In this document: one piece after another, positions 48,031 to 56,362 of the stretch | How the letters are laid out: each line of letters begins with the position of its first letter | Position numbering within the stretch: position 1 is the stretch's first letter | Assembly (NCBI RefSeq): GCF_900156465.1 | Contig: NZ_LT707064.1 | Location: 3,549,001-3,613,000, forward strand | Source of the DNA: Pseudomonas sp. 7SR1 | GTDB lineage: Bacteria; Pseudomonadota; Gammaproteobacteria; Pseudomonadales; Pseudomonadaceae | Length of the DNA: 64,000 nt | Reading direction: 5' to 3' | The notes under the pieces: model-generated | Databases searched by the model: none | Seen by the model: only the letters and a program-made list of their open reading frames with translations | What the model was told of the DNA's origin: nothing | Translations under genes and position numbers: made by a program

Positions 48031-49728
48031 ATGGGCCGATACATCAAGGAACTGCTGCTGGCGCTGTATCTGATTCGGGGGTACGACTATTACGTCGACC
48101 GCCTGGCGACGTTGGGCCTGGGTTTGGCGACGATCCTCTTCGGTGCGATGTTCGTGGCGCTGGTGGTCGCGCTGTGGATGACCGCCCACATTCGCCATGC
48201 CTTCATCCGGCATCTGTTTGCGCTGGCGATGTTTGCCTCGGCGGTATTCTTCGAGGTCTACACCCGGGTCACCGATAGCTACCTCACCTACGCACAGTTC
48301 GTGTCGCTGGTGTATTCCGGTGGCTTTATCCAGGAGGCCGCCTGGCAGTATCGAGAAGTGATCGTCAGGGCGATGGCGGCCGGTTTGTTGCTGTTGTTGG
48401 GAATCGGGCTCAAGCCGCGTCGCCGGGTGCCGTTGCCGGGTTATCTGCCCATCGCCGCGCCCATGCTCGGGGTGCTGTTGCTCAGTGCCGTGCTGTTCCT
48501 GCGGGCCGGTGAGGGCGCGCGCGGTTTGCCGGTGATGTACACCCCGCTGGCGTACCTGAACCTGTTTGCCTATGAGAGCCTGCACAACACCGTTGGCCCC
48601 CGGGAGCCGATCCGCCTGGCGCGGCGAACGTCAGCGATCGGGCATGACCTCGTGCTGATCATCGACGAAAGCATCGCCGGCAACTACCTCGATATCAACA
48701 CGCCGTACGGGGTGCACAGCGGGCTCAAGGCGCCGGTGCCGGGCGTGGACATATTCAATTATGGTTTCGCCGCCTCTATCGCCAACTGCAGCGCCGATAC
48801 CAATGTCACGCTGCGCTATGGCGGCACCCGGGCCGATTACATGCGCATCAACAGCACCCAGCCGTCGATCTGGCAGTACGCCAGGGCCGCCGGGTTGCGC
48901 ACCGTCTACATCGACGCCCAGCGCACCGGAGGCAATCTGCAGAACCTGATGACCGAGCTGGAAAAACAGGACATCGACGAGTTCGTCCAATTCGACCAGA
49001 CCCGCGTGCGCGACCGGGACATGGCGGTGGCGGACAGGCTCATCGCATTGCTGGGCAACGACCGCGCCGAACTGGTGGTGGTCAACAAGATGGGCGCGCA
49101 TTTTCCGGTCCATGACAAATACCCCGACGACTTCATGAGCTACCGTCCGGCCCTGCCGCGAGGGCACTTCCAGGAGGTCGCCGATACCGGAAGCCGCGAT
49201 GGTTTCAACGGCCGACAGGAGGACTGGGTGTTGTACCGCAATGCATACCAGAACACCGTGCTGTGGAACGTCGGCGAATTCTTCCAGCGCCTGTTCCGCC
49301 AGGGCGACCTGAGCAACGCTGTGCTGATCTACACCTCCGATCACGGCCAGGACTTGCACGAGCGCGGCAACCCGGGACTCAACACGCATTGTGGTGGCGA
49401 CCCGGTGGAGGAGGAAGGCCTGGTGCCGCTGGTGCTGATCCAGGGCAGCCAGTTGCAGACCCTCGATTGGCACGGAGCCCTGGCGCAGAACAAGGACCGC
49501 TCCAGCCACTACAACATCTTCCCGACGCTGTTGCAGTTGATGGGCTACGATCCGGCCGGTGTCGAGTCGGCTTATGGAAAATCCCTGAACCAACCGACCG
49601 AGGACGCGTTCACCTTCAACTATCGCTTCAACGCCCGCCTCGGCGCAAAACCGGCCTGGAAGCACATTGACCTGGACAGCATCGTGACACCTCCACCGGC
49701 ACAGACTGAAATGGCGGCGGGGCATTGA
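48031..49728 (+). CDS. Sulfatase-fold membrane transferase (phosphoethanolamine transferase-like)
   Basis: The 565-residue protein has four N-terminal helices (up to about residue 165) and a periplasmic alkaline-phosphatase/sulfatase domain. Seen there are LVLIIDESIAGNYLD (metal Asp-Glu), SADTNVTLRYGG (candidate Thr/Ser nucleophile), VVNKMGAHFPVHDKYP and YTSDHGQDLHERGN (Asp-His metal site). This matches EptA/LtaS-like phospho-substituent transferases. The start at ATG 48031 (MGRYIKELLL) is the first convincing one; a TTG 96 nt upstream is possible. It is divergent from the EPS operon and might decorate the polymer or a glycolipid. Confidence 0.8.
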   Translation: MGRYIKELLLALYLIRGYDYYVDRLATLGLGLATILFGAMFVALVVALWMTAHIRHAFIRHLFALAMFASAVFFEVYTRVTDSYLTYAQFVSLVYSGGFIQEAAWQYREVIVRAMAAGLLLLLGIGLKPRRRVPLPGYLPIAAPMLGVLLLSAVLFLRAGEGARGLPVMYTPLAYLNLFAYESLHNTVGPREPIRLARRTSAIGHDLVLIIDESIAGNYLDINTPYGVHSGLKAPVPGVDIFNYGFAASIANCSADTNVTLRYGGTRADYMRINSTQPSIWQYARAAGLRTVYIDAQRTGGNLQNLMTELEKQDIDEFVQFDQTRVRDRDMAVADRLIALLGNDRAELVVVNKMGAHFPVHDKYPDDFMSYRPALPRGHFQEVADTGSRDGFNGRQEDWVLYRNAYQNTVLWNVGEFFQRLFRQGDLSNAVLIYTSDHGQDLHERGNPGLNTHCGGDPVEEEGLVPLVLIQGSQLQTLDWHGALAQNKDRSSHYNIFPTLLQLMGYDPAGVESAYGKSLNQPTEDAFTFNYRFNARLGAKPAWKHIDLDSIVTPPPAQTEMAAGH

Positions 49729-49855
49729 CGGCGACCGCGTCGGGCATCAACCTCGCATGGGGGTGGTCGCGGTATAGGGCGGTTCGTGGGTGCGATGGTC
49801 CACCTTGCGCTCAGTCCGCTATCCTGACGCTCACGATTATCCAGTGAGCCTCTTC

Positions 49856-50524
49856 ATGCTCGAAGTCCGCGATGTCTTCAAAAGCTACGCCACGCCCCAG
49901 GGCCCCTTGCCGGTGCTGCAGGGTGTCGACCTGACGCTGCGTCCTGGCAGCAGCATGGCGTTGATGGGGGAGTCCGGAAGTGGCAAAAGTACCTTGCTGC
50001 ACCTGGTCGCCGGGTTGGACAAGGTCGATGGCGGGAGCATTCGCAGCGGCGAATACCGGCTCGATGGCATGAGCGAAAGCCAGCTCGCCCATTGGCGACG
50101 CACGGAGATCGGCCTGGTGTTCCAGCAGTTCAACCTCATCAGCAGCTTGTCGGTGGAAGACAACCTGGCGTTCCAGGCGCGCCTGTGCGGTCGCCATGAC
50201 CCGAGCTGGCACGCGCACCTGGTGCGGCGACTGGGGCTGGGGGAATTGTTGCAGCGCTATCCCGAACAGCTTTCCGGCGGGCAGCAGCAGCGGGTGGCGT
50301 TGGGGCGGGCGCTGGCTTCTCGGCCCCCCCTGTTGCTGGCCGACGAACCCACCGGCAGCCTCGACGAGGCGACCAGCGACGAGGTGTTGCGACTGTTGCT
50401 GGAACTGCTCGATGACAGTCCCACCAGCCTGCTGATGGTGACCCACAGTCCGCGGGTGGCGGCTCGCCTGGCCCACCGTGTGGTGCTGCAACGCGGGCGG
50501 CTGGCGCCGATGCGAGCGCAGTGA
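49856..50524 (+). CDS. ABC transporter ATP-binding protein (LolD/MacB type)
   Basis: The 222-residue ATPase has Walker A GESGSGKST (38-46), signature LSGGQQQRVALGRALA and Walker B LLLADEPTGSLD. These are hallmarks of the LolD/MacB/FtsE subgroup, which pairs with FtsX-like permeases. The start at ATG 49856 (MLEVRDVFKSY) is chosen because it begins the conserved first strand; no strong Shine-Dalgarno is seen. It is the first gene of a three-gene unit with the FtsX-type permease and the lipoprotein that follow. Confidence 0.87.
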   Translation: MLEVRDVFKSYATPQGPLPVLQGVDLTLRPGSSMALMGESGSGKSTLLHLVAGLDKVDGGSIRSGEYRLDGMSESQLAHWRRTEIGLVFQQFNLISSLSVEDNLAFQARLCGRHDPSWHAHLVRRLGLGELLQRYPEQLSGGQQQRVALGRALASRPPLLLADEPTGSLDEATSDEVLRLLLELLDDSPTSLLMVTHSPRVAARLAHRVVLQRGRLAPMRAQ

Positions 50525-52998
50525 TGATTTTGCGCCAGACCCTCAAGGCCTTGCTCAGCCACTGGCGCCAGCATCCGGTGCAGTTCTTCAGCGTGCTCAC
50601 CGGCCTGTGGCTTGCCACCAGCCTGCTCACCGGTGTCCAGGCACTGAACAGCCAGGCTCGGGACAGCTACGCACGTGCCAGCCAGCTCATCGGCGGCGAA
50701 CCCCAGGCCAGCCTTGATGCGCCCGGCGGTGGCACCTTTGCCCAACAATGGTTCATCGACCTGCGCCGCCAGGGGTGGCCGGTTTCGCCGGTGCTGCAGG
50801 CCAGGGTGACCCTGGAAGGGCACGAGGGCCAGCGCCTGCAATTGATGGGCATCGACCCGGTGTCGCTTCCGCCCGGTGGCGCATTGGCAGGGCAGGCGCG
50901 GGAGATGAGCGAGGTGGTGGCGTTCTTCACCGAGCCCGGTCGTACCTGGATTGCCCCGCCAACCCTGCAGGCCCTCGGGCTGCGAGAGGGCGACCGGCCC
51001 CGGACTGTCGAGGGGCAGACGCTGCCCCCCCTGCATACCCAGCCGGACATGGCGCCGGGCATCCTGCTGATGGACATCGGGTTCGCCCAACAGGTGTTGC
51101 GGTTGCCGGACCAGTTGTCGCGGCTGTCGCTGCCCGCCAGTTTCTCCGCCGCGCTACCGGAGGCCTTCAACGGTCGGCTGCAATTGAAGCACGCCAATGA
51201 AGAAAACAACCTGTCGCGCCTGACCGAAAGTTTTCATCTGAACCTGGATGCTCTCGGGTTCCTGTCCTTCGTGGTGGGACTGTTTATCGTCCACGCGGCC
51301 ATCGGCCTGGCCCTGGAACAACGTCGTGGTCTGCTGCGAACCCTGCGTGCCTGCGGCGTCAGTGCCCGCTTGCTGATCGGCAGCCTGGCCCTGGAATTGG
51401 GGGCGCTGGCCCTGCTCGGCGGAGTCGCCGGGGTGCTCAGCGGCTATTGGCTGGCCAGTTTGCTGTTGCCCGATGTCGCGGCCAGTCTGCGAGGGCTTTA
51501 CGGCGCCGAGGTGGCCGGGCACCTGAGCCTCAGCTCGTGGTGGTGGCTCAGTGGTGTGGGCCTGAGCCTGCTCGGCGCAGTGCTGGCCGGGGCTGACAGC
51601 CTGTTGCGCGCCGCGCGCCTGCCGTTGCTGGCCCTGGCCAATCCCCAGGCATGGCATCAGGCCCACGCACGTTGGCTGAAACGCCAGGGCTGGATTGCGG
51701 CCCTGGCGGCGCTGGTCGCGGTTTCAGCGCTGATGTGGGGCGATAGCCTGGCCAGCGGGTTTGTCCTGATGACGACGTTGCTGCTGGGGGCGGCCCTGGC
51801 CTTGCCGGTGTTGCTCAATAGCGCCTTGAACCTGCTGCGTCACCGCACCCACGCCGTGCTCGGCCAGTGGTTTCTCGCCGATTGCCGGCAGCAGTTGCCG
51901 ACATTGAGCCTGGCGCTGATGGCCCTGCTGCTGGCGCTGGCGGCGAATATCGGGGCCGGCAGCATGACCTCCGGCTTCCGCCAGACGTTCAATGACTGGC
52001 TCGAACAACGGCTCTCCGCTGAGTTGTACGTCAGCCCGCAGAGCCCGGCCCAGGCCGGCGAGCTGCAGGCCTGGCTGAAGCAGCAACCGGCGGTCACCGC
52101 CATCTTGCCCAACTGGCAGGTGTCGATTCCGTTGCAGGGATGGCCGACGGATATCTTCGGCATCGTCGACCATCCCGGCTATCGCCAGCACTGGCCGTTG
52201 CTGGAAGCCGCCGGCGATAACCCGTGGGAGCAACTGGCTGGCGCCGACACGCTGATGCTCAGCGAGCAACTGGCCCGGCGCCTCAGGCTCGGCATCGGCG
52301 ACCGGCTGAGCGTGCCGACGCCGCAGGGGCCGTGGGTTGCGCGCATCGTTGGCATCTATGCCGACTACGGCAACCCCAAGGGGCATGTACTGGTCAATGC
52401 CGAGCATTTGCTCAGGCATTGGCCAACGTTGACGCCGTATCGCTTCAACCTGCACATTGAAGCGTCGGCGATTGCCGCATTGGTGACGGACCTGCAAGCG
52501 CGATTTGCCCTGGATGACAGTCGTATCGTCGATCAGGCCCGGCTCAAGGGGTGGTCGACCCAGGTCTTCGAGCGCACCTTTGCCGCCACCGCTGCGCTCA
52601 ACGGCCTGACCCTGGCCGTGGCCGGGGTGGCGCTGTTCATCAGTCTGCTGACCCAGAGCCAGAGTCGTCTTGGCCAGTTGGCGCCGCTGTGGGCGTTGGG
52701 GGTGACGCGCCGGCAGCTGATGTTGCTCAACCTGGGGCAGACCTGGCTGTTGGCGCTGTTGACGTTGGTGCTGGCCTTGCCGCTGGGGATCGCCCTGGCC
52801 TGGTGCCTGGATGCGGTGATCAACGTGCAGGCCTTTGGCTGGCGGCTGCCGCTACGGGTATTTCCACTGCAACTGGCGCAACTGCTGGCCCTGGCGATGT
52901 TCGCCACGCTATTGGCGTCGGCCTGGCCGCTGTACGCGTTGTATCGCACGCAGCCGGCCGATCTGCTGAGGCGCTTTTCCCAGGAAGACAGCCCATGA
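50524..52998 (+). CDS. Large FtsX-family ABC permease
   Basis: The 824-residue protein has a duplicated FtsX unit: an N-terminal helix, a periplasmic domain, then helices at about 245-400, and a second set near residues 440-480 and 690-810. This long type is seen in AttF/AttG- or YbbP-like lipoprotein/lipid exporters, which act mechanically rather than as channels. It starts in the stop of the ATPase gene (TGATG; GTG 50521 is an alternative) and ends in the start of the lipoprotein gene (ATGA). Confidence 0.87.
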   Translation: MILRQTLKALLSHWRQHPVQFFSVLTGLWLATSLLTGVQALNSQARDSYARASQLIGGEPQASLDAPGGGTFAQQWFIDLRRQGWPVSPVLQARVTLEGHEGQRLQLMGIDPVSLPPGGALAGQAREMSEVVAFFTEPGRTWIAPPTLQALGLREGDRPRTVEGQTLPPLHTQPDMAPGILLMDIGFAQQVLRLPDQLSRLSLPASFSAALPEAFNGRLQLKHANEENNLSRLTESFHLNLDALGFLSFVVGLFIVHAAIGLALEQRRGLLRTLRACGVSARLLIGSLALELGALALLGGVAGVLSGYWLASLLLPDVAASLRGLYGAEVAGHLSLSSWWWLSGVGLSLLGAVLAGADSLLRAARLPLLALANPQAWHQAHARWLKRQGWIAALAALVAVSALMWGDSLASGFVLMTTLLLGAALALPVLLNSALNLLRHRTHAVLGQWFLADCRQQLPTLSLALMALLLALAANIGAGSMTSGFRQTFNDWLEQRLSAELYVSPQSPAQAGELQAWLKQQPAVTAILPNWQVSIPLQGWPTDIFGIVDHPGYRQHWPLLEAAGDNPWEQLAGADTLMLSEQLARRLRLGIGDRLSVPTPQGPWVARIVGIYADYGNPKGHVLVNAEHLLRHWPTLTPYRFNLHIEASAIAALVTDLQARFALDDSRIVDQARLKGWSTQVFERTFAATAALNGLTLAVAGVALFISLLTQSQSRLGQLAPLWALGVTRRQLMLLNLGQTWLLALLTLVLALPLGIALAWCLDAVINVQAFGWRLPLRVFPLQLAQLLALAMFATLLASAWPLYALYRTQPADLLRRFSQEDSP

Positions 52999-54065
52999 AG
53001 TTTCGAATTGGCTTGATGTTGCTGGCGCTGTGGCTGGGCGGCTGTGATGACGCCTCGTCACCCAAGGGCTTTGCCGGTCTTGGTGGCGAAGCCGTTGCGT
53101 TCACGCCGGTGGTGCCGGGGCGGGTGTTCGGTTTTCCCCGGGATCACGGAGCCCATGAGGGGTTTCGCATCGAATGGTGGTACGTCACCGCCAATCTCAA
53201 GGATGCCCAGGGCCGCGATTTCGGCGTGCAATGGACGCTGTTCCGCAGCGCCCTGAGCGCCGCCCCACAGGCCGAGGGCTGGCGCAACCAGACAATCTGG
53301 CTCGGCCACGCTGCCGTCACGTCCGCCACCGTCCACCACGCCGCCGAACGCTACGCCCGGGGCGGGATAGGGCAGGCCGGGGTCCAGGCGAGCCCTTTCG
53401 ATGCCTGGATCGATGACTGGCGGTTCGCTACCCAGGCCTCGGGAAACGATCCCTTGGCAGACATGCAGTTGAAGGCTCACGACCCGCGTTTCAGCTATGA
53501 GCTGCGGCTCGTTTCAAGCCGGCCGCTGGTGTTGCAGGGAGAAGCCGGTTTCAGCCAGAAATCCGAACAGGGCCAGGCGTCGTATTACTACAGCCAGCCT
53601 TTTTTCCAGGCCAGCGGTCACCTCGATATCGACGGCCAGCGCTATCAGGTCAGTGGTCCGGCCTGGCTCGATCGCGAATGGAGCAGCCAGCCGCTGACCG
53701 CCAACCAGACCGGATGGGACTGGTTTTCCCTGCACCTGGACAGCGGTGAGCACGTGATGCTCTATCGCATGCGACACAGCAATGGCGAGCCCTACCTCAC
53801 GGGCACCTGGATCGATGCCCGGGGCCAGGCGCAGACCCTGCATGCCGGGGAAATCAGCCTGGAGCCACTGGACAGGGCCAAGGTCGCCGGGCGAGCGATG
53901 CCGGTGCGCTGGTCCATCAAGATCCCCGGCAAGCAGCTGGACATCACCACCGTCGCCCTGAATCCCGACGCCTGGATGGACCTGCGCATTCCTTATTGGG
54001 AAGGGCCGGTGAAAATGAGTGGCAGCCATGGCGGCACCGGTTACCTGGAAATGACCGGCTATTGA
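52995..54065 (+). CDS. AttH/CrtC-like lipocalin-type lipoprotein
   Basis: The 356-residue protein has a lipoprotein signal peptide with lipobox LGGC (C17). The rest matches the AttH/carotenoid 1,2-hydratase family: FPRDHGAHEGFRIEWWYVTA, FGVQWTLFRSAL, YYYSQPFFQASG and GPAWLDREWSSQ. These proteins form a double lipocalin-like barrel and probably bind a lipid. The operon (ATPase, FtsX permease, this lipoprotein) matches AttEFGH-type loci. A role in moving a hydrophobic molecule from the inner membrane is inferred. Confidence 0.85.
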   Translation: MKFRIGLMLLALWLGGCDDASSPKGFAGLGGEAVAFTPVVPGRVFGFPRDHGAHEGFRIEWWYVTANLKDAQGRDFGVQWTLFRSALSAAPQAEGWRNQTIWLGHAAVTSATVHHAAERYARGGIGQAGVQASPFDAWIDDWRFATQASGNDPLADMQLKAHDPRFSYELRLVSSRPLVLQGEAGFSQKSEQGQASYYYSQPFFQASGHLDIDGQRYQVSGPAWLDREWSSQPLTANQTGWDWFSLHLDSGEHVMLYRMRHSNGEPYLTGTWIDARGQAQTLHAGEISLEPLDRAKVAGRAMPVRWSIKIPGKQLDITTVALNPDAWMDLRIPYWEGPVKMSGSHGGTGYLEMTGY

Positions 54066-54131
54066 GAATCCCGGAACTCCCCGCCGACGCCAGCCCTCAT
54101 AGCTTATGAAGCACCTCATCAGGAGCCCGTC

Positions 54132-54374
54132 ATGAGCGATGACCTCAAACCTCCGTCAGTGGCCGATTGGCAGCGGCTGTTCGACGACAAGGCCTACTGG
54201 CAGCAATCGCCCGATGCGCATTTCGCCGAATTGATGCGGGTGGCCAATGATCTGTTCGGCCAGGGGGCCGTCGATCTGGCGCAATGGCAGGACCTCAAGA
54301 CCCGGGCCGAGCAGCTTCACCAGCGCTCGCCGGACGCCAACGTTGCCGAAGAAGTCGCCGACCCCGAAGCCTGA
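54132..54374 (+). CDS. Small hypothetical protein, 80 aa
   Basis: Not a recognised family. The product is acidic and helical with conserved-looking aromatic positions (WQRLFDDKAYWQQSPDAHF; VDLAQWQDLKTRAEQLHQRS). It has no signal peptide. AGGAG lies 6 nt upstream of ATG 54132. It starts 66 nt after the lipoprotein gene and is followed 17 nt later by another tiny gene, so the two probably share a transcript. Confidence 0.65.
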   Translation: MSDDLKPPSVADWQRLFDDKAYWQQSPDAHFAELMRVANDLFGQGAVDLAQWQDLKTRAEQLHQRSPDANVAEEVADPEA

Positions 54375-54391
54375 GCATCCCAGGAGATACC

Positions 54392-54571
54392 ATGAAACCT
54401 ACCACCCAGAACCCCGATGAGCCGGCGATGCCCGGCGAAGTGGAGCGCGATAACGACGCCCTGCGTCCCAATGATCCGGCCAAGCGCAAACAACAGCAGG
54501 GCGAGCCAGGCGCCGAAGACACCGATGCACAGAAAACCGGACGGCACCCTTCAGGTCATCGCCCGGTGTAG
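54392..54571 (+). CDS. Small disordered hydrophilic protein, 59 aa
   Basis: Not a recognised family. The protein is nearly free of hydrophobic residues and rich in Pro, Glu, Asp, Gln and Arg (NPDEPAMPGEVERDNDALRP). AGGAGATACC precedes ATG 54392. It is of the same style as the proteins at 15042 and 28526. It is downstream of the 80-residue gene and would be translated from the same mRNA. Confidence 0.55.
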   Translation: MKPTTQNPDEPAMPGEVERDNDALRPNDPAKRKQQQGEPGAEDTDAQKTGRHPSGHRPV

Positions 54572-54603
54572 ATCGGTCCCGGTAGTGACACTTGCAACTT
54601 GCC

Positions 54604-54642
54604 AGCCGGGGAGTGATAAGTTGTATTTGTACTACCCCGGCT
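54604..54642. repeat. Long-loop inverted repeat
   Basis: AGCCGGGG (54604-54611) is exactly complementary to CCCCGGCT (54635-54642), and AGT/ACT can extend the stem with one bulge. The loop is AT-rich. It may end the transcript of the two small genes upstream, although no T-run follows. Confidence 0.5.
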
Positions 54643-54644
54643 TA

Positions 54645-54667
54645 TTTGTATAACTGTTTGTATAACT
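54645..54667. repeat. 11-bp tandem repeat TTTGTATAACT
   Basis: TTTGTATAACT occurs at 54645-54655 and again at 54657-54667, one base apart, giving a 12-bp period. The hairpin at 54604-54642 lies directly before it. Confidence 0.6.
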
Positions 54668-54881
54668 CACTGGGATATCTGGAGAAATTGGCATCCAGAT
54701 TAAATAATTATTTAACTGGGCGGCCGGACATCCTCCTGGAGTTGCTCTATTATTGCTTTCGTTCGCCCAGTGTCTGGCTCTTTACCAGTGCATGGAATGC
54801 CGAGGCCGTTGCACTGGGCGAACACCGTTCGAACTTCTCGCCCGTTCTTGTCGGGCCCGCCCATCCCGGCGCAGACAAACC

Positions 54882-56264
54882 CTAAACCTGAATGCTCAAT
54901 GCCTCCCTGCATTGATCGATGGAGCGCTGTTGCGTCTCGGCATACAACCGCAGTTCATCGATCGTCGCCCGTCCCAGTGCCTCTTCGAAGGCCTGGCGGT
55001 TGGACTGCCCGGCATAATGGCTCTGGGCGTCGTCGCCGAGGTTCGACTGGAAGATCCCCGCGGCACTGACCGGCAGGAAATCCTCGTACACCAGAGGCTC
55101 GGCGCGCAGGTAACCCTGTTCCACCAGACGTTCCAGCTCAGTTGATTGCTCCAGTGTGCCCTTGGCGGCCAGGCCTTTTGGCGTGACGAAATAGCGGAAG
55201 TACGCCAGTGCCTGTCGACGCAATTCATCCTGGTCGTCAGGGAACTGCAGGAAGTGCTCGGCCATCAGTGTGTTGTAGCGCTGGGCATTGGCCTCGTTGG
55301 GAAATTCCCCGAGGGCGTCCCGGGCTGCGTTCAGCAACTGATCGTAGAGCGCGCGCCCCTTGGGCGTGAGGGCGGCGCCTCGTTGTTCGATTTCACCAAA
55401 GCGGGCGCTATGGCTGCCCTGGGTGCCGGCCGGGTCGGTGAACGCGACCGGTTCGTCCAGGGCTTTGAAACTGGTCTGGCGCAACAGGATCGGACACCGG
55501 CGGCGAGGTGGGCCTTCGACCACCGCTTTGGGTGTGATGCCGTGGACGGGCATCTGGGCCTGGACGATGTCGATGTCCAGGGTGCGTGGCGTCAGGTGGT
55601 TGATGTGCGGGCCCTTGAAGGCCACCACGTCAGCGATCAAGCGATGCTGGGCGCTGAGTTGACGGTACTGCTCGGCCGTGACGGTGGCGTGGCTGTGCCA
55701 GCGAAACGTCTCCAGGGCCTGCAGGACGAAGTCTTCGGCTTGTGGTTCGCTCAGGCCACCCTGGCGCTCGGCAAGGTCGATGAGCTGAAGGGCCAGGGGC
55801 GTGAAAATCTGCCGTTTATCCAGCACCGATTGGGCAAAGGCCCGAAGCTCGCTGTTCTCGATCAGTTCCAGGCGCAGCAACGAGGTGAATACCCGGAACG
55901 GACTGACCTGCAGTGCGCTTTCATGCACGGCGCGAAACGCGGTGGAGTGCACCGGCACCCCGGCCGGCGTCAGGTCGTAGTAACCCACCGGTTGCATGCC
56001 CATGACCGCGAACAGCCGGGCCAGGGTGGCCAGTTCCGTCGCGGTGCCGACGCGGATCGCCCCATGGCGCTCCATGTCCAGGCGTTGACGTTCGCCAGTG
56101 CTGTCCAGGTGCTCGGCCAATTGTGGATCGTTGAGCAACACCTGGGCATTGGTGTGCTCCACCAGGTTCATCAGTGCGCCGTACAACGGCACCTCGTCAC
56201 GGTACATCTCGGACATCGCCTTGGAGAAGCGTTGGCGGATCAGGTCGGGACTGACGAAGCTCAT
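54882..56264 (-). CDS. hglS: 2-oxoadipate dioxygenase/decarboxylase HglS (YdcJ, DUF1338)
   Basis: HglS is an Fe(II) enzyme that turns 2-oxoadipate into D-2-hydroxyglutarate in lysine catabolism in Pseudomonas. The 460-residue protein has H67 in MERHGAIRVGTA and GPHINHLTPRTLDID with the second histidine. GTQGSHSARFGEIEQRG supplies the glutamate. The start ATG 56264 has AGGA 10 nt upstream; eight residues of the raw ORF before it are dropped. It lies next to glcDEF, whose FAD subunit acts on 2-hydroxy acids. Confidence 0.88.
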   Translation of the reverse strand: MSFVSPDLIRQRFSKAMSEMYRDEVPLYGALMNLVEHTNAQVLLNDPQLAEHLDSTGERQRLDMERHGAIRVGTATELATLARLFAVMGMQPVGYYDLTPAGVPVHSTAFRAVHESALQVSPFRVFTSLLRLELIENSELRAFAQSVLDKRQIFTPLALQLIDLAERQGGLSEPQAEDFVLQALETFRWHSHATVTAEQYRQLSAQHRLIADVVAFKGPHINHLTPRTLDIDIVQAQMPVHGITPKAVVEGPPRRRCPILLRQTSFKALDEPVAFTDPAGTQGSHSARFGEIEQRGAALTPKGRALYDQLLNAARDALGEFPNEANAQRYNTLMAEHFLQFPDDQDELRRQALAYFRYFVTPKGLAAKGTLEQSTELERLVEQGYLRAEPLVYEDFLPVSAAGIFQSNLGDDAQSHYAGQSNRQAFEEALGRATIDELRLYAETQQRSIDQCREALSIQV

Positions 56265-56362
56265 GGCGGGGATTCCTGGTTCGGGCAATGGAAATCGGCG
56301 GGCAAGTACAACGAAAGATCGCAGCCTTCGTCAGCGGCGACAAACGAAGAATCTTCACGACT

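Larger units (their letters stand above)
54572..54881. other. AT-rich intergenic region, 310 bp
   Basis: The base composition is clearly AT-richer than the surrounding DNA. It holds a GC hairpin and an 11-bp tandem repeat (separate entries). A frame on the + strand from TTG 54592 to 54885 would encode 97 residues with a hydrophobic, Leu/Tyr-rich middle, but it has no Shine-Dalgarno or recognised motif, so I do not call it a gene. Confidence 0.4.
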
